A DNA stretch of 64,000 nt from Paenibacillus phyllosphaerae (lineage in GTDB: Bacteria > Bacillota > Bacilli > Paenibacillales > Paenibacillaceae), in contig NZ_JACHXK010000004.1 of the NCBI RefSeq assembly GCF_014192105.1, forward strand, positions 434,001 to 498,000. Reading direction: 5' to 3'. How positions within the stretch are numbered: the stretch's first letter is position 1; the number at the start of each line of letters is the position of its first letter. The position numbers and the translations under genes were made by a program. Shown one piece after another: positions 34,752 to 43,672 of the stretch. Below the pieces are notes generated by a model. That model was not told the DNA's origin and did no database searches. It saw only the letters and a list, made by a program, of their open reading frames with translations.

Positions 34752-35051
34752 TCACATATCCTTTTGTATAGCCAATCTCGCCTCAGTGGCCTCGATCGGG
34801 TTCTCTTTGACGTATTGTACGGTTGTAATCACGACAATCGTTAGGAAGAAAAACAAGAGCGCGAAGACAAAGAACAGAATCCTGTCCCGAACTGCAGAGA
34901 ACTTGCGGAAGAAAAAGATGCCGATAATGACCGCTGCGAAAGAAAACAGTAAATTCGCCGGCGCGGGCAACAGCGAATAGGCCGCAAGCAAGACGCCGCT
35001 GCCCATACTAAAGAGCAGCAGCAATAATGCTTTCTTGAATCGCACAGCCAT
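34752..35051 (-). CDS. hypothetical small membrane protein
   Basis: This 99-residue protein has a ribosome site AAGGAGG nine nt before its ATG and lies 14 nt after rpe, so it is expressed with the prkC-rsgA-rpe chain. Three hydrophobic segments are seen (about 8-25, 30-47 and 58-77) with basic residues between (RKFSAVRDR), followed by a hydrophilic C-terminus. It takes the place of thiN in the B. subtilis order but is unrelated to it. I recognise no family. Confidence 0.8.
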   Translation of the reverse strand: MAVRFKKALLLLLFSMGSGVLLAAYSLLPAPANLLFSFAAVIIGIFFFRKFSAVRDRILFFVFALLFFFLTIVVITTVQYVKENPIEATEARLAIQKDM

Positions 35052-35065
35052 CAGCCTCGTCCTCC

Positions 35066-35710
35066 TTAACGGAGCGCCGCGATGGCCGCAGCACGATCCT
35101 GATGGGTAAAGACAGCATTGCCGGCTACGAGCACGTTCGCGCCCGCCTCCACGACCAGGGGAGCGGTCTCGGCGTTAATGCCTCCGTCAACCTGCACATG
35201 GACATGGTCGAGCCCTCTTTGCTTCAGCATGGCACGCAGCGTCCGGAGCTTCTCGAGCGAACTGGTAATGAACTTCTGTCCGCCGAATCCTGGGTTGACT
35301 GTCATGATCAGCACCAGATCCAGATCCTCCAGGACATGCTCGATCGCGGACAGCGGCGTTGCCGGATTAAGCGCTACGCCCGCTGGCAAGCCCGCCTCCT
35401 TGATCATATGTACGACCCGGTGCAAATGCACGCATGCTTCCGCATGAACGGTAATGCGGTCCGCTCCGGCGGCAATATAAGACGGAATGGACAGCTCCGG
35501 CTTTTCGATCATGAGATGGACATCAAACGTAAGCTTCGTCGCAGACCGCACCGCGCTGATGACCGGCGGGCCGAATGTTAGATTGGGCACGAAACGACCA
35601 TCCATCACATCAATGTGGATCCAATCGGCTCCTGCGCGGTCTACGTCTTCAATATCAGCTGCGAGTGCGGCAAAGTTTGCCGACAGAATAGATGGTGCGA
35701 TGATTGCCAT
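35066..35710 (-). CDS. rpe: ribulose-phosphate 3-epimerase
   Basis: Rpe (214 residues) interconverts ribulose-5-phosphate and xylulose-5-phosphate in the pentose phosphate pathway. TIM-barrel motifs: [28 protein letters not shown] with metal-binding His and Asp, [20 protein letters not shown] and [11 protein letters not shown]. It starts 2 nt after the rsgA stop. Confidence 0.98.
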   Translation of the reverse strand: MAIIAPSILSANFAALAADIEDVDRAGADWIHIDVMDGRFVPNLTFGPPVISAVRSATKLTFDVHLMIEKPELSIPSYIAAGADRITVHAEACVHLHRVVHMIKEAGLPAGVALNPATPLSAIEHVLEDLDLVLIMTVNPGFGGQKFITSSLEKLRTLRAMLKQRGLDHVHVQVDGGINAETAPLVVEAGANVLVAGNAVFTHQDRAAAIAALR

Positions 35711-35712
35711 TG

Positions 35713-36687
35713 CTAATACCTCCGCTTTTTCTCTTTCATCTCCGCCACGAACAGCTTGTAATGCTCATAACGGCTTGGCTCGATTCTACCCGATTCGAGC
35801 GCCTCCAGCACCTTGCATTCCGGTTCATGAATATGGGTGCAGCCTCTGAACTTGCACTGAGGCGCCAACTCCTTCATCTCACGGAAACAGCTGGACAGCT
35901 CCTCGATGCCGAGCTCTACGAAATCCAGCTGACTGAAACCCGGCGTATCGGCCACGAAACCTTCACCGACTTGAATGAGTTCGACATGCCGGGTCGTATG
36001 ACGCCCTCGTCCGAGCCGGCTGCTGATTTCGCTTGTCTCTAACGCTAACCCGGGTACGAGCGCATTAAGCAGCGAAGACTTGCCGACGCCCGATTGGCCT
36101 GCGAATACGGCAAGATGGCCTTGCAGACGATGCTTGAGCGCCTCGATGCCATGTTGCTGGCGCGAGCTCGTCGTATAGATCGAATATCCGATCGGCTCGT
36201 AGATGCGACTGACTGCCTCCATAATATCCTTGGCTTCTTGCGTCTCCTCGCCTTCTTCGGCCAGATCGGACTTACTCAGGCATAGGACAGCCGGCAGGCC
36301 AGCATGCTCAATATGAACAAGGAACTTGTCCAACAATTGAAGGTTCAGCACGGGCTCTGTGACCGAAAAGACAAGCACGGCCAAATCGATATTGGCAACC
36401 GGCGGACGGATCAGCTCCGAGTCACGGGGAAGGATGGCGTCAACCATCCCTTCCCCATTCTCGGTGAGCACATAGATGACGCGATCACCGACTAGTGGCG
36501 ATTCGCCCCGCTTCTTGAATATCCCTCTTGCGCGGCACTGGATCATCGCGTCCGCAGTCTCTTGTTGATCAGCTGCTTCCATCTGTTCCGGCACGACATA
36601 ATAATAGCCGCTCAATGCTTTAACGATTCGGCCTACAAGGTCCTTACTGTTGCTGTTGTTCTCCAGCGTCTTCGCCCCCGTTGTCAT
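35713..36687 (-). CDS. rsgA: ribosome small-subunit GTPase RsgA (YloQ/CpgA)
   Basis: RsgA is a circularly permuted GTPase that checks late 30S assembly and is a phosphorylation target of PrkC in B. subtilis. An OB fold comes first ([19 protein letters not shown]), then G4 (SKSD), G1 [17 protein letters not shown]3 [11 protein letters not shown], and the zinc finger with Cys and His in [14 protein letters not shown]. Length is 324 residues from the only canonical start in frame (ATG 36687), which overlaps prkC by 44 nt and has only AGGA directly before it. Translation may depend on prkC, or a non-standard start may be used nearer KALSG. Confidence 0.95.
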   Translation of the reverse strand: MTTGAKTLENNSNSKDLVGRIVKALSGYYYVVPEQMEAADQQETADAMIQCRARGIFKKRGESPLVGDRVIYVLTENGEGMVDAILPRDSELIRPPVANIDLAVLVFSVTEPVLNLQLLDKFLVHIEHAGLPAVLCLSKSDLAEEGEETQEAKDIMEAVSRIYEPIGYSIYTTSSRQQHGIEALKHRLQGHLAVFAGQSGVGKSSLLNALVPGLALETSEISSRLGRGRHTTRHVELIQVGEGFVADTPGFSQLDFVELGIEELSSCFREMKELAPQCKFRGCTHIHEPECKVLEALESGRIEPSRYEHYKLFVAEMKEKKRRY

Positions 36688-38755
36688 TTCCTGTTTCGTT
36701 CGTTGCTGCTGGCTCGTCCTCGATCGGCTCTTCTATGCCGGGTACAGTCTGAGGCATAGAATCACTGCCGCTCTTTATGTCTTCATACGTCTTCGTGAAT
36801 GTATCGACAAACTGTTTGTCGCGATAAACCTCGACGACCGCTTCCGTATTCGGCGCCAGAATCACTTCGATCGGGAAATTCTGCCAATCATTGATCGTCT
36901 TCTGGCCCCATTCGATCTTTTCGCCGCGCGCATCGGAGTAGACGATCCTGATCTTGCTCTCTTGTCCGGCTACGGCAGGCGAAATATTGATATTAAAGGT
37001 GTACCTGAGCGCGTCTTCAGGCAATCCGTCGCTGACCGTAAGGGTCACGACAGAGCCTTTGGATACCTCATCTTTCGGTGAGTAAGGGTGCTGTGCGATA
37101 ACCTTGCCCTTCTCGCCATAGCTTGGCTCGCGGACCGTATTCGCTGCGTCCACTTCCAGCCCTTTGGATTGCAGCAGCTCAATGGCCGCTTTCTCCGTCA
37201 TCCCGATCAAATTCGGCATGGAGAAGGTTTCTTTGCCCTTGCTGACGATGAAGGAGAAGGTCGCGTCTCTCGGGTCAAATTCAGCCCCTGCTGCCGGCGT
37301 CTGCTCGATGATCGTACCGGCTGGCAGTTCATCGTTAAAGGTAGACTCCGATTCGATCCGATCCTCCGTAATGCCAAGAGCCAATAGCTCTTCCTTAACC
37401 CCAGCATAGGATTTGCCCACATAATTCGAAAGCTGCTCCATATGTGGCCCGCTGCTGACGAACAGCTTGACCGCCGCGCCAACCTTCACACGTTGGTTGG
37501 AAGGCGATTGGTCATAGACTTGGCCTTCGGGGATATCCTTTTCCATATAGACGGTAGGGACCTGCAGCTTAAGACCGACTTTCTCAAGCTCTGCTACCGC
37601 CTCTTCCTCCGTCTTGCCAACAACGTAAGGTACATCCACCTCTTCGATTTCGAACCAGCTCAGCACCGTCTGGGCGCCCCAGAATACAAGCCCGATGATG
37701 ATAAGGGTCGAGGCTACGATCGAGACCGGTTTAATCCACTTGCGTTTGCGCGGCTGCTCGGAAGTCCCTTTGGCTTCGGAACGATTGTCCACGGATTCCG
37801 CGACCGTCTCCGTTCTTCCTGTAGAGGCTTGCGGTAGGCTCGGCTCCGCAATATTCCCGCGAATGGCTGGCATGACCCGCGTTTCCTCGAAATCCGCATG
37901 GTCCGAGCTGAACGTAATCTTCGGCTCATTCAAGCGATTCGGCGACAGGCAGGTCTCCAGATCGCGCAACATCTCCGTAGCAGAGGAATATCGGTCGCCC
38001 GGGTTCTTCCGCATAGCCTTCAGGATGATATTCTCCACGCTCTGCGGGATATACGGATTCACCTTACGCGGCTCCTCGAATGTCTCCTGCAGGTGCTTAA
38101 GCGCGACGCTGATCGGGCTCTCGCCCAGAAAAGGAAGCTGTCCGGTCAGCATTTGATACAATACAATCCCTAGGGAATAGAGGTCCGACTTCTCGCCGGT
38201 ACTGACTCCCTTGGCATGTTCGGGGGAGAAATAATGTACGGATCCCAGCACGGAGCCTGTCTGCGTAATCGTAGACGATGTTACTGCTCTGGCTATACCG
38301 AAATCCGTTACTTTGACGCGTCCATTCTTCCCAATCAAAATATTGTGCGGCTTAATATCACGATGTATGATCTGATTATGATGGGCATGTTCGAGCGCGT
38401 CACAAATTTGCAAGGCGATATGAACGGCTTCGTCCGCTTGCAGCGGAGCCCGTTCAAGAATGACTTCATTCAGATTCTGGCCTTCAATATATTCCATGAC
38501 AATATATTGCGTCTCGCCTTCTTGTCCAACATCGTAGATGCTGACGACGTTCGGGTGCGAGAGCGCGGCGGCCGATTGTGCTTCCCGGCGAAAACGGCGG
38601 ATAAATTCTTCGTCATGCGTATACTGTTGACGCAATATTTTGACTGCCACATTCCGGTTCAGCAAAATGTCGTGGGCTTTATAGACAAGCGCCATACCAC
38701 CCCCGCCAACACGGGTGATGATTTCATAGCGTCCGCCTAATTCGTGTCCAATCAT
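36644..38755 (-). CDS. prkC: membrane Ser/Thr protein kinase with PASTA domains
   Basis: PrkC senses muropeptides and cell-wall fragments and controls germination and wall metabolism. The kinase domain (about 10-265) has VAVKIL, HRDIKPHNILI, TDFGIARA and the phosphorylatable activation loop TSSTITQTGSVLGS. A basic juxtamembrane region is followed by one membrane helix (about 340-360), three PASTA repeats (about 370-580) and a distinct acidic extracellular tail rich in Glu, Asp and Gln. ATG at 38755 (MIGHELGGRYEI) is preferred over the GTG at 38764 because GAGGGG lies eight nt before it. Only 5 nt separate it from prpC. Confidence 0.97.
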   Translation of the reverse strand: MIGHELGGRYEIITRVGGGGMALVYKAHDILLNRNVAVKILRQQYTHDEEFIRRFRREAQSAAALSHPNVVSIYDVGQEGETQYIVMEYIEGQNLNEVILERAPLQADEAVHIALQICDALEHAHHNQIIHRDIKPHNILIGKNGRVKVTDFGIARAVTSSTITQTGSVLGSVHYFSPEHAKGVSTGEKSDLYSLGIVLYQMLTGQLPFLGESPISVALKHLQETFEEPRKVNPYIPQSVENIILKAMRKNPGDRYSSATEMLRDLETCLSPNRLNEPKITFSSDHADFEETRVMPAIRGNIAEPSLPQASTGRTETVAESVDNRSEAKGTSEQPRKRKWIKPVSIVASTLIIIGLVFWGAQTVLSWFEIEEVDVPYVVGKTEEEAVAELEKVGLKLQVPTVYMEKDIPEGQVYDQSPSNQRVKVGAAVKLFVSSGPHMEQLSNYVGKSYAGVKEELLALGITEDRIESESTFNDELPAGTIIEQTPAAGAEFDPRDATFSFIVSKGKETFSMPNLIGMTEKAAIELLQSKGLEVDAANTVREPSYGEKGKVIAQHPYSPKDEVSKGSVVTLTVSDGLPEDALRYTFNINISPAVAGQESKIRIVYSDARGEKIEWGQKTINDWQNFPIEVILAPNTEAVVEVYRDKQFVDTFTKTYEDIKSGSDSMPQTVPGIEEPIEDEPAATNETGNDNGGEDAGEQQQQ

Positions 38756-38760
38756 GTCGC

Positions 38761-39519
38761 TCACCCCTCTTGCTCCGTGTCAACCGCATGATGCAGCAGC
38801 ACGACTGTAATATTGTCGTCGCCGCCAGCTTGCAGTGCCATTTCAAGCAGTTTCTCCGTCTTGCTGTCTATATCCATGTCCTGTGCTTGGATGACGGCTT
38901 GCATTTGTTCGTCGGTCACCATGTTACTCAGCCCATCGCTGCAGAGCAGAAGAACATCGTCTGGCTTCCAGGCAAAATCAATGACATCCACTTCGACTTC
39001 TTCATCCGTGCCAAGCGCGCGCGTAAGCACGTTGCGCCGCGGGTGATTCGCCGCTTCCTCCGCGCTGATCTGACCGTGCTTGGTCAGCTCATTGACAAGC
39101 GTATGGTCCTCCGTAAGCTGAGTAAAAGTGCCCCCTGTCCATATGTACGCGCGGCTATCGCCGATATGGCCGATAACGCCGCTATCCGGATAAGCCAACA
39201 GAGCAACTACGGTCGTCCCCATATTATGATATTGATCATTGCGTGATGCCATATCGTAGACAACATCATTCGCCTGCAAGATCGCCTTCCGGATGAACGT
39301 ATGTCGTTCCTCCGGCGCAAGCTCGGCGATCTTAGTCGATGCCAGCACTTCCTGGAACGTATCGACGGCTAACTGGCTGGCGACCTCGCCTGCCAGATGG
39401 CCGCCCATCCCGTCCGCTACGATGGCGATTCCATAGTGATTGTCCTGCACATTGGCCCATGCGCGATCTTCATTCACAAGCCGGATTCTTCCTACATCGC
39501 TGCGAAACGCGATTCTCAT
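38761..39519 (-). CDS. prpC: PP2C-type protein phosphatase (PrpC)
   Basis: PrpC reverses PrkC phosphorylation. PP2C metal-binding motifs are visible: RLVNEDRAW, VADGMGGHLAGE, GDSRAYIW, LLCSDGLSNMV and GDDNITVVLL. The start at 39519 (MRIAFRSDVGRIR) matches the family N-terminus, follows GGGGTGA, and gives 252 residues. Upstream frame extension would run back into rlmN. It lies 7 nt after rlmN and just before prkC. Confidence 0.96.
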   Translation of the reverse strand: MRIAFRSDVGRIRLVNEDRAWANVQDNHYGIAIVADGMGGHLAGEVASQLAVDTFQEVLASTKIAELAPEERHTFIRKAILQANDVVYDMASRNDQYHNMGTTVVALLAYPDSGVIGHIGDSRAYIWTGGTFTQLTEDHTLVNELTKHGQISAEEAANHPRRNVLTRALGTDEEVEVDVIDFAWKPDDVLLLCSDGLSNMVTDEQMQAVIQAQDMDIDSKTEKLLEMALQAGGDDNITVVLLHHAVDTEQEG

Positions 39520-39526
39520 CCAAGCA

Positions 39527-40573
39527 TCACCCCGTCGTAGACTCCATATGTTTGGCTCGAAGCTGTCCGCACGCTGCCGCAATATCATGACCTTGTTCCC
39601 TACGGATCGTTGCATTTACATTGTTACGCTCAAGAATGCGTTGGAATTCGAAAATTTGCTCGCGCGGCGTGCGCACATACTTCCGTTCCGGAACATGGTT
39701 AACCGGGATGAGGTTCACGTGGCACAGCATGCCTTGCAGTACTTTCGCAAGCTCTTCCGCATGTTCGTTCTGGTCGTTCACGCCGCCGATCAGCGCGTAT
39801 TCAAACGTGATCCGGCGACCTGTCTTCGCGATATAGTAGCGGCAAGCTTCCATTACGTCCTCGAACGGGAAGCGGCGGTTGACCGGCATCAGCTTCGAAC
39901 GCAGCACGTCATTCGGCGCGTGAATCGAGATCGCCAGATTGATCTGCGTATTCTCTTCCGCGAACTTGTACATGCTCGGCACGATTCCGCTCGTGGAGAC
40001 GGTAATATGGCGCTGACCAATGTTAAGGCCTTTCTCATGAATCATATTGCGCAGGAAGGTCATCGTCGCGTCATAATTCTCGAACGGCTCGCCCGATCCC
40101 ATGATAACGATGCTGGAGACACGTTCTTCTGTCGCATCCAATATCTGCTGCGCAACAACAACCTGCGCGACGATCTCGCCTGCGGTCAGGTTACGCTTCA
40201 GACCGCCGAGCGTTGAAGCGCAGAACGTGCAGCCGATCCGGCAGCCGACCTGCGTCGTGACGCAGATGCTGTTGCCGTAGTTGTGGCGCATAATAACCGT
40301 CTCGATTGCATGGTTGTCATGGAGGCCGAACAGGAATTTAATGGTTCCGTCCTTGGATTCGAAGCGAGTAATTTCATTAAGCGTGACGAATTGGAATTGG
40401 CTGTCGAGCTTCTCGCGAAGCGGCTTCGGCAAGTTGGACATGCTTTCGAAGCTTGTTACGCGTTTCACATAGAGCCAATCGAACAATTGACCGCCGCGGA
40501 ATACCGGCTCCCCGTTCTCTTTCATCCAATCTTGAAGCTGTTCGAGCGTATAGTCGTAGATGAATGGTTTCAT
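39527..40573 (-). CDS. rlmN: dual-specificity rRNA/tRNA adenine C2-methyltransferase
   Basis: RlmN (348 residues) is a radical-SAM enzyme methylating A2503 in 23S rRNA and A37 in some tRNAs. The radical-SAM cysteines are in [11 protein letters not shown]; the glycine-rich segment [11 protein letters not shown] follows. The methyl-carrying Cys lies in the C-terminal [11 protein letters not shown]. The ATG at 40573 (MKPFIYDY) is eight nt after AGGTG, better than the GTG three codons earlier. A promoter is likely in the 126-nt gap upstream. Confidence 0.97.
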   Translation of the reverse strand: MKPFIYDYTLEQLQDWMKENGEPVFRGGQLFDWLYVKRVTSFESMSNLPKPLREKLDSQFQFVTLNEITRFESKDGTIKFLFGLHDNHAIETVIMRHNYGNSICVTTQVGCRIGCTFCASTLGGLKRNLTAGEIVAQVVVAQQILDATEERVSSIVIMGSGEPFENYDATMTFLRNMIHEKGLNIGQRHITVSTSGIVPSMYKFAEENTQINLAISIHAPNDVLRSKLMPVNRRFPFEDVMEACRYYIAKTGRRITFEYALIGGVNDQNEHAEELAKVLQGMLCHVNLIPVNHVPERKYVRTPREQIFEFQRILERNNVNATIRREQGHDIAAACGQLRAKHMESTTG

Positions 40574-40613
40574 CAAATTCACACCTGTTTCTTTTCATAT
40601 TTAAGTAATCTCG

Positions 40614-40660
40614 TGCTATGGGTCACACTGGCTCTTATTTTACCACAAACGCCCATAGCA
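40614..40660. repeat. 9-bp inverted repeat around the rlmN promoter
   Basis: TGCTATGGG (40614-40622) is perfectly complementary to CCCATAGCA (40652-40660), with 29 nt between. The -10 box of rlmN lies inside. This looks like a split operator or a hairpin in read-through RNA from rsmB. Confidence 0.4.
40637..40642 (-). promoter_or_regulatory. extended -10 promoter upstream of rlmN-prpC-prkC
   Basis: TGGTAAAAT on the minus strand has the TG-N extension and a 5-of-6 -10. It lies 63 nt before the rlmN start in the only large gap of the chain from coaBC to spoVM, apart from that before spoVM. No good -35 is seen. Confidence 0.45.
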
Positions 40661-40699
40661 GGCTACAAAGCCAGCTTGGGCGCTGTCTGCGGGCAAGGG

Positions 40700-42205
40700 C
40701 TACGCCTTCCGCCGAAGTCTTGCGATATAAAATCCGTCGCTGCCGAACTGCTGAGGAAGGAGCTGCAGCTCCCCTCGGAACCTATCATCCGCCACGCCTG
40801 CTTCGCGAAGCTTGGACAATACGTCGGCAGGCCAGTTCGAGTCTAACTCATAGGCCGAATGCGCGGCTAGAAACTGCGCGACCTGTTCCTCGTTCTCTTC
40901 CGGGGCAATCGTACAGGTACTATATACGAGCGTCCCGCCTGGTTTCACGAGCGAGGCCGCTTCCTTCAGCAGCCGTTTCTGAATTGCCGCGATCTCCGCA
41001 ATATCCCCCGGCAACTTCGTCCATTTGATCTCCGGCTTGCGCCGGATGACCCCAAGTCCGGAGCATGGCGCATCGAGCAGCACGACATCGAACGAGGCCG
41101 TTTCGAATCGCGAGCTTAATTCCGAGGCATCTCCGGTCACGGGATCCACTGCACTTAAGCCTAGTCGGCTAGCCTGATCCTCGATCAGTTGGCGCTTGTG
41201 GGCATGGACATCGTTCGCGATTACCGTACCTTGATTTTGCATCAGCTCGGCAAGATGCGTCGTCTTACCGCCAGGAGCCGCGCAGCAATCCAAGACGCGA
41301 TCGCCTGGTTTTGGCGCGCAAACCTCTGCGACAAGCATGGAACTCTCATCCTGGAGCGTCCACAGCCCGGATGCGTAACCTTCCGTTTGTGCCAAATTGC
41401 CGCCGCCACCGACCACGATGCCCTTAGGCGCAAGCTCTGACGGCATGGCGTAGTAACCTGCTTCCTTCAGCTTGTCCAGCGCCTCTTGGCGGGAAATACG
41501 CAACGTATTGACGCGGAGGCTGGAATGAGGCGGTTCGTTGCCGGCCTCGCACATCGCTTCGGCCGTCTGTTCGCCATACCGCTTGATCCACCGGTCGACG
41601 ATCCAGTCCGGATAGGACTCCGCAATTCCGATTCGCTCGCTAGCCTTGCGCGCCTGGCTGCCGGGCAGTTGTCTAAGTTCGTCAAGCCGGCGCTCCAGAT
41701 TACGCAAAACACCGTTGACCATTCCGGATATCCCCGCATGGCCGCGTTTCTTCGCGATCTGGACGCCTTCGTTCACGGCGGCGTGCGCGGGAATCCGATC
41801 GAGGTACAGCAGTTGGTAGGCGCTTAAACGAAGCAACTGCAGCACCCATGGCGCGAGCTTGTCGAAGCCTTTGGTCACCAGTCGCGCGAGCACATCGTCC
41901 AGCGTGCGCTGCCGCTGAATCGTGCCGTAGACCAACTCGGTAGTTAAAGCGGCATCCGGACGCGACAGCTGTGCATCCTGAAGCGCCCGGTTGAGCTGAA
42001 GATTGCTGTACGCCCCGGATTCCGATACCCGGACCAGCGTATCAAGCGCAACTTCGCGCGAAGTTTTGACGCGCTGCGGCTGCTTGTTGGCGGGTTTAGG
42101 ATTGCGGTTGGCATTGCCGGCTTCCGCCCTCATACCGTTCTTGCCGGATCCCCCGCTGCTGCGCCGCTTCTGGGGCTTATTCTTCGAATCCGGTGTATGG
42201 CTCAT
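40700..42205 (-). CDS. rsmB: 16S rRNA cytosine-967 C5-methyltransferase
   Basis: RsmB (501 residues) methylates C967 of 16S rRNA. A basic, low-complexity extension of about 45 residues (rich in Lys, Asn, Arg and Gly) precedes a NusB-like RNA-binding domain (about 48-180). The Rossmann methyltransferase domain has DCCAAPGGKTTHLAE, LDAPCSGLGVIRRKPEIKW and VYSTCTIAPEENE, with the two cysteines of m5C enzymes. It overlaps fmt by four nt. Confidence 0.97.
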   Translation of the reverse strand: MSHTPDSKNKPQKRRSSGGSGKNGMRAEAGNANRNPKPANKQPQRVKTSREVALDTLVRVSESGAYSNLQLNRALQDAQLSRPDAALTTELVYGTIQRQRTLDDVLARLVTKGFDKLAPWVLQLLRLSAYQLLYLDRIPAHAAVNEGVQIAKKRGHAGISGMVNGVLRNLERRLDELRQLPGSQARKASERIGIAESYPDWIVDRWIKRYGEQTAEAMCEAGNEPPHSSLRVNTLRISRQEALDKLKEAGYYAMPSELAPKGIVVGGGGNLAQTEGYASGLWTLQDESSMLVAEVCAPKPGDRVLDCCAAPGGKTTHLAELMQNQGTVIANDVHAHKRQLIEDQASRLGLSAVDPVTGDASELSSRFETASFDVVLLDAPCSGLGVIRRKPEIKWTKLPGDIAEIAAIQKRLLKEAASLVKPGGTLVYSTCTIAPEENEEQVAQFLAAHSAYELDSNWPADVLSKLREAGVADDRFRGELQLLPQQFGSDGFYIARLRRKA

Positions 42206-43143
42206 GCTTGTTCACCGCCAAGCTGCGTGCCTGGTGCAAGCTTCGTGCCCTTCAGCCATTCTGCGACCGGCATCGCCTTCTTGCCTGCTGGCTGGATCAC
42301 GTGCAGCACAAGGCTGCCTTCTCCGGTCTGCACGACGATTCCTTTATCATCCGCAGCCACAACCGTACCCGGCGCGTAATCCGAATCTTTGGCTTGAGGC
42401 GCGCACCCCCATACTTTGAATGGCTCCCCGCCGAGCAGCGTAAAAGCGCCCGCCATCGGCGATAAGCCGCGTACCTGATTAAAGATCGCACGTGCTGGCT
42501 TCGCCCAGTCAATCCGCTCGTCGTCGCGCGTCAAGTTCGGCGCATACGTCGCTTCCGCCTCATTCTGTTTTTCTGCTTGCACGGTTCCCGCTTCCAGGGC
42601 AGGCAACGTCGCCATTAACAATTCAGCGCCCGACGCACTCAGCTTCTCGAAGATCGTTCCGGAATTGTCCTCGTCGTTAATCGGAATCTCCACCCTACTG
42701 ATCATATCGCCGGTATCCAATCCTTCGGCCATATACATGATCGTTACGCCGGTTACGGATTCGCCGTTGATGATGGACCGCTGGATCGGCGCGCCGCCCC
42801 GGTACTTCGGCAAGAGCGAACCATGGACGTTAATGCAACCAAGGCGCGGAATCTCCAGTACCGCCTTCGGCAGGATCTGTCCGTACGCAGCCGTAACGAT
42901 TAAGTCAGGCGCAAGCTCGGCGATCGCTTGTACCGTATCGGAACCTCGAAGCTTCTCCGGTTGATAGACGGCCAATCCGCGCAGAAGCGCCGCTTCCTTG
43001 ACAGGAGGCGGCGTCATCACTTTTTTGCGGCCTTTCGGGCGGTCAGGCTGCGTGACTACGGCTGCAATCTCATGCCCAGCGGCGAGCAGCGCTTCTAACG
43101 ATGGAACGGCAAAGGATGGCGTTCCCATGAATACGATGCGCAT
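42202..43143 (-). CDS. fmt: methionyl-tRNA formyltransferase
   Basis: Fmt (313 residues) formylates initiator Met-tRNA. The start at 43143 (MRIVFMGTPSFAVPSLEAL) is the family N-terminus and lies 7 nt after GGAGAG. Catalytic elements: NVHGSLLPKYRGGAPIQRSI with Asn and His, and the conserved GVTIMYMAEGLDTGDM. It follows def by 4 nt, the classical def-fmt pair. Confidence 0.97.
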   Translation of the reverse strand: MRIVFMGTPSFAVPSLEALLAAGHEIAAVVTQPDRPKGRKKVMTPPPVKEAALLRGLAVYQPEKLRGSDTVQAIAELAPDLIVTAAYGQILPKAVLEIPRLGCINVHGSLLPKYRGGAPIQRSIINGESVTGVTIMYMAEGLDTGDMISRVEIPINDEDNSGTIFEKLSASGAELLMATLPALEAGTVQAEKQNEAEATYAPNLTRDDERIDWAKPARAIFNQVRGLSPMAGAFTLLGGEPFKVWGCAPQAKDSDYAPGTVVAADDKGIVVQTGEGSLVLHVIQPAGKKAMPVAEWLKGTKLAPGTQLGGEQA

Positions 43144-43147
43144 CTGA

Positions 43148-43633
43148 TCACTCTCCGCGTCCGCGTTGGCGCTGCGAAATATCGTAAACCGAGTCTGCAA
43201 TGTCCGTGAAGAGGACGCCGTTCAGATGATCCACCTCGTGCTGGAATGCGCGTGCCAGGTAATCGGTCGCTTCCATTTCGAACGGATTGCCGTCGCGGTC
43301 TTGGCCTTTCAGCTTAATCCATTGCGAACGAAGCACGTCGCCGTTCAAATTCGGAATGCTAAGGCAGCCTTCCGGCCCTAATTGATCGCCTTTGCGCTCC
43401 ACGATCTCCGGATTGACCATCTCGATCAAGCCGTGCTCATCGCCGACATCGACCACGATAACACGCTTGGAAATGCCGATCTGCGGCGCGGCAAGACCGA
43501 CGCCTTCCGCGTCATACATGGTCGCTGCCATATCGGTGAGCAATTTATGCAAATTGGAATTGAATTTGGTCACCTCGACTGCGCGTTCACGCAGAACTGG
43601 ATCTGGATCTTTAACAATAATACGAATGCCCAT
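43148..43633 (-). CDS. def: peptide deformylase
   Basis: Def (161 residues) removes the formyl group from new proteins. All three family motifs are present: GVGLAAPQIG, EGCLSIP with the metal Cys, and HEVDHLNG with two metal His and the catalytic Glu. GGGAGG lies before the ATG. Confidence 0.98.
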   Translation of the reverse strand: MGIRIIVKDPDPVLRERAVEVTKFNSNLHKLLTDMAATMYDAEGVGLAAPQIGISKRVIVVDVGDEHGLIEMVNPEIVERKGDQLGPEGCLSIPNLNGDVLRSQWIKLKGQDRDGNPFEMEATDYLARAFQHEVDHLNGVLFTDIADSVYDISQRQRGRGE

Positions 43634-43672
43634 GAAAAAACCTCCCGGAAAAGTAAGCTACACCATTGCCAT

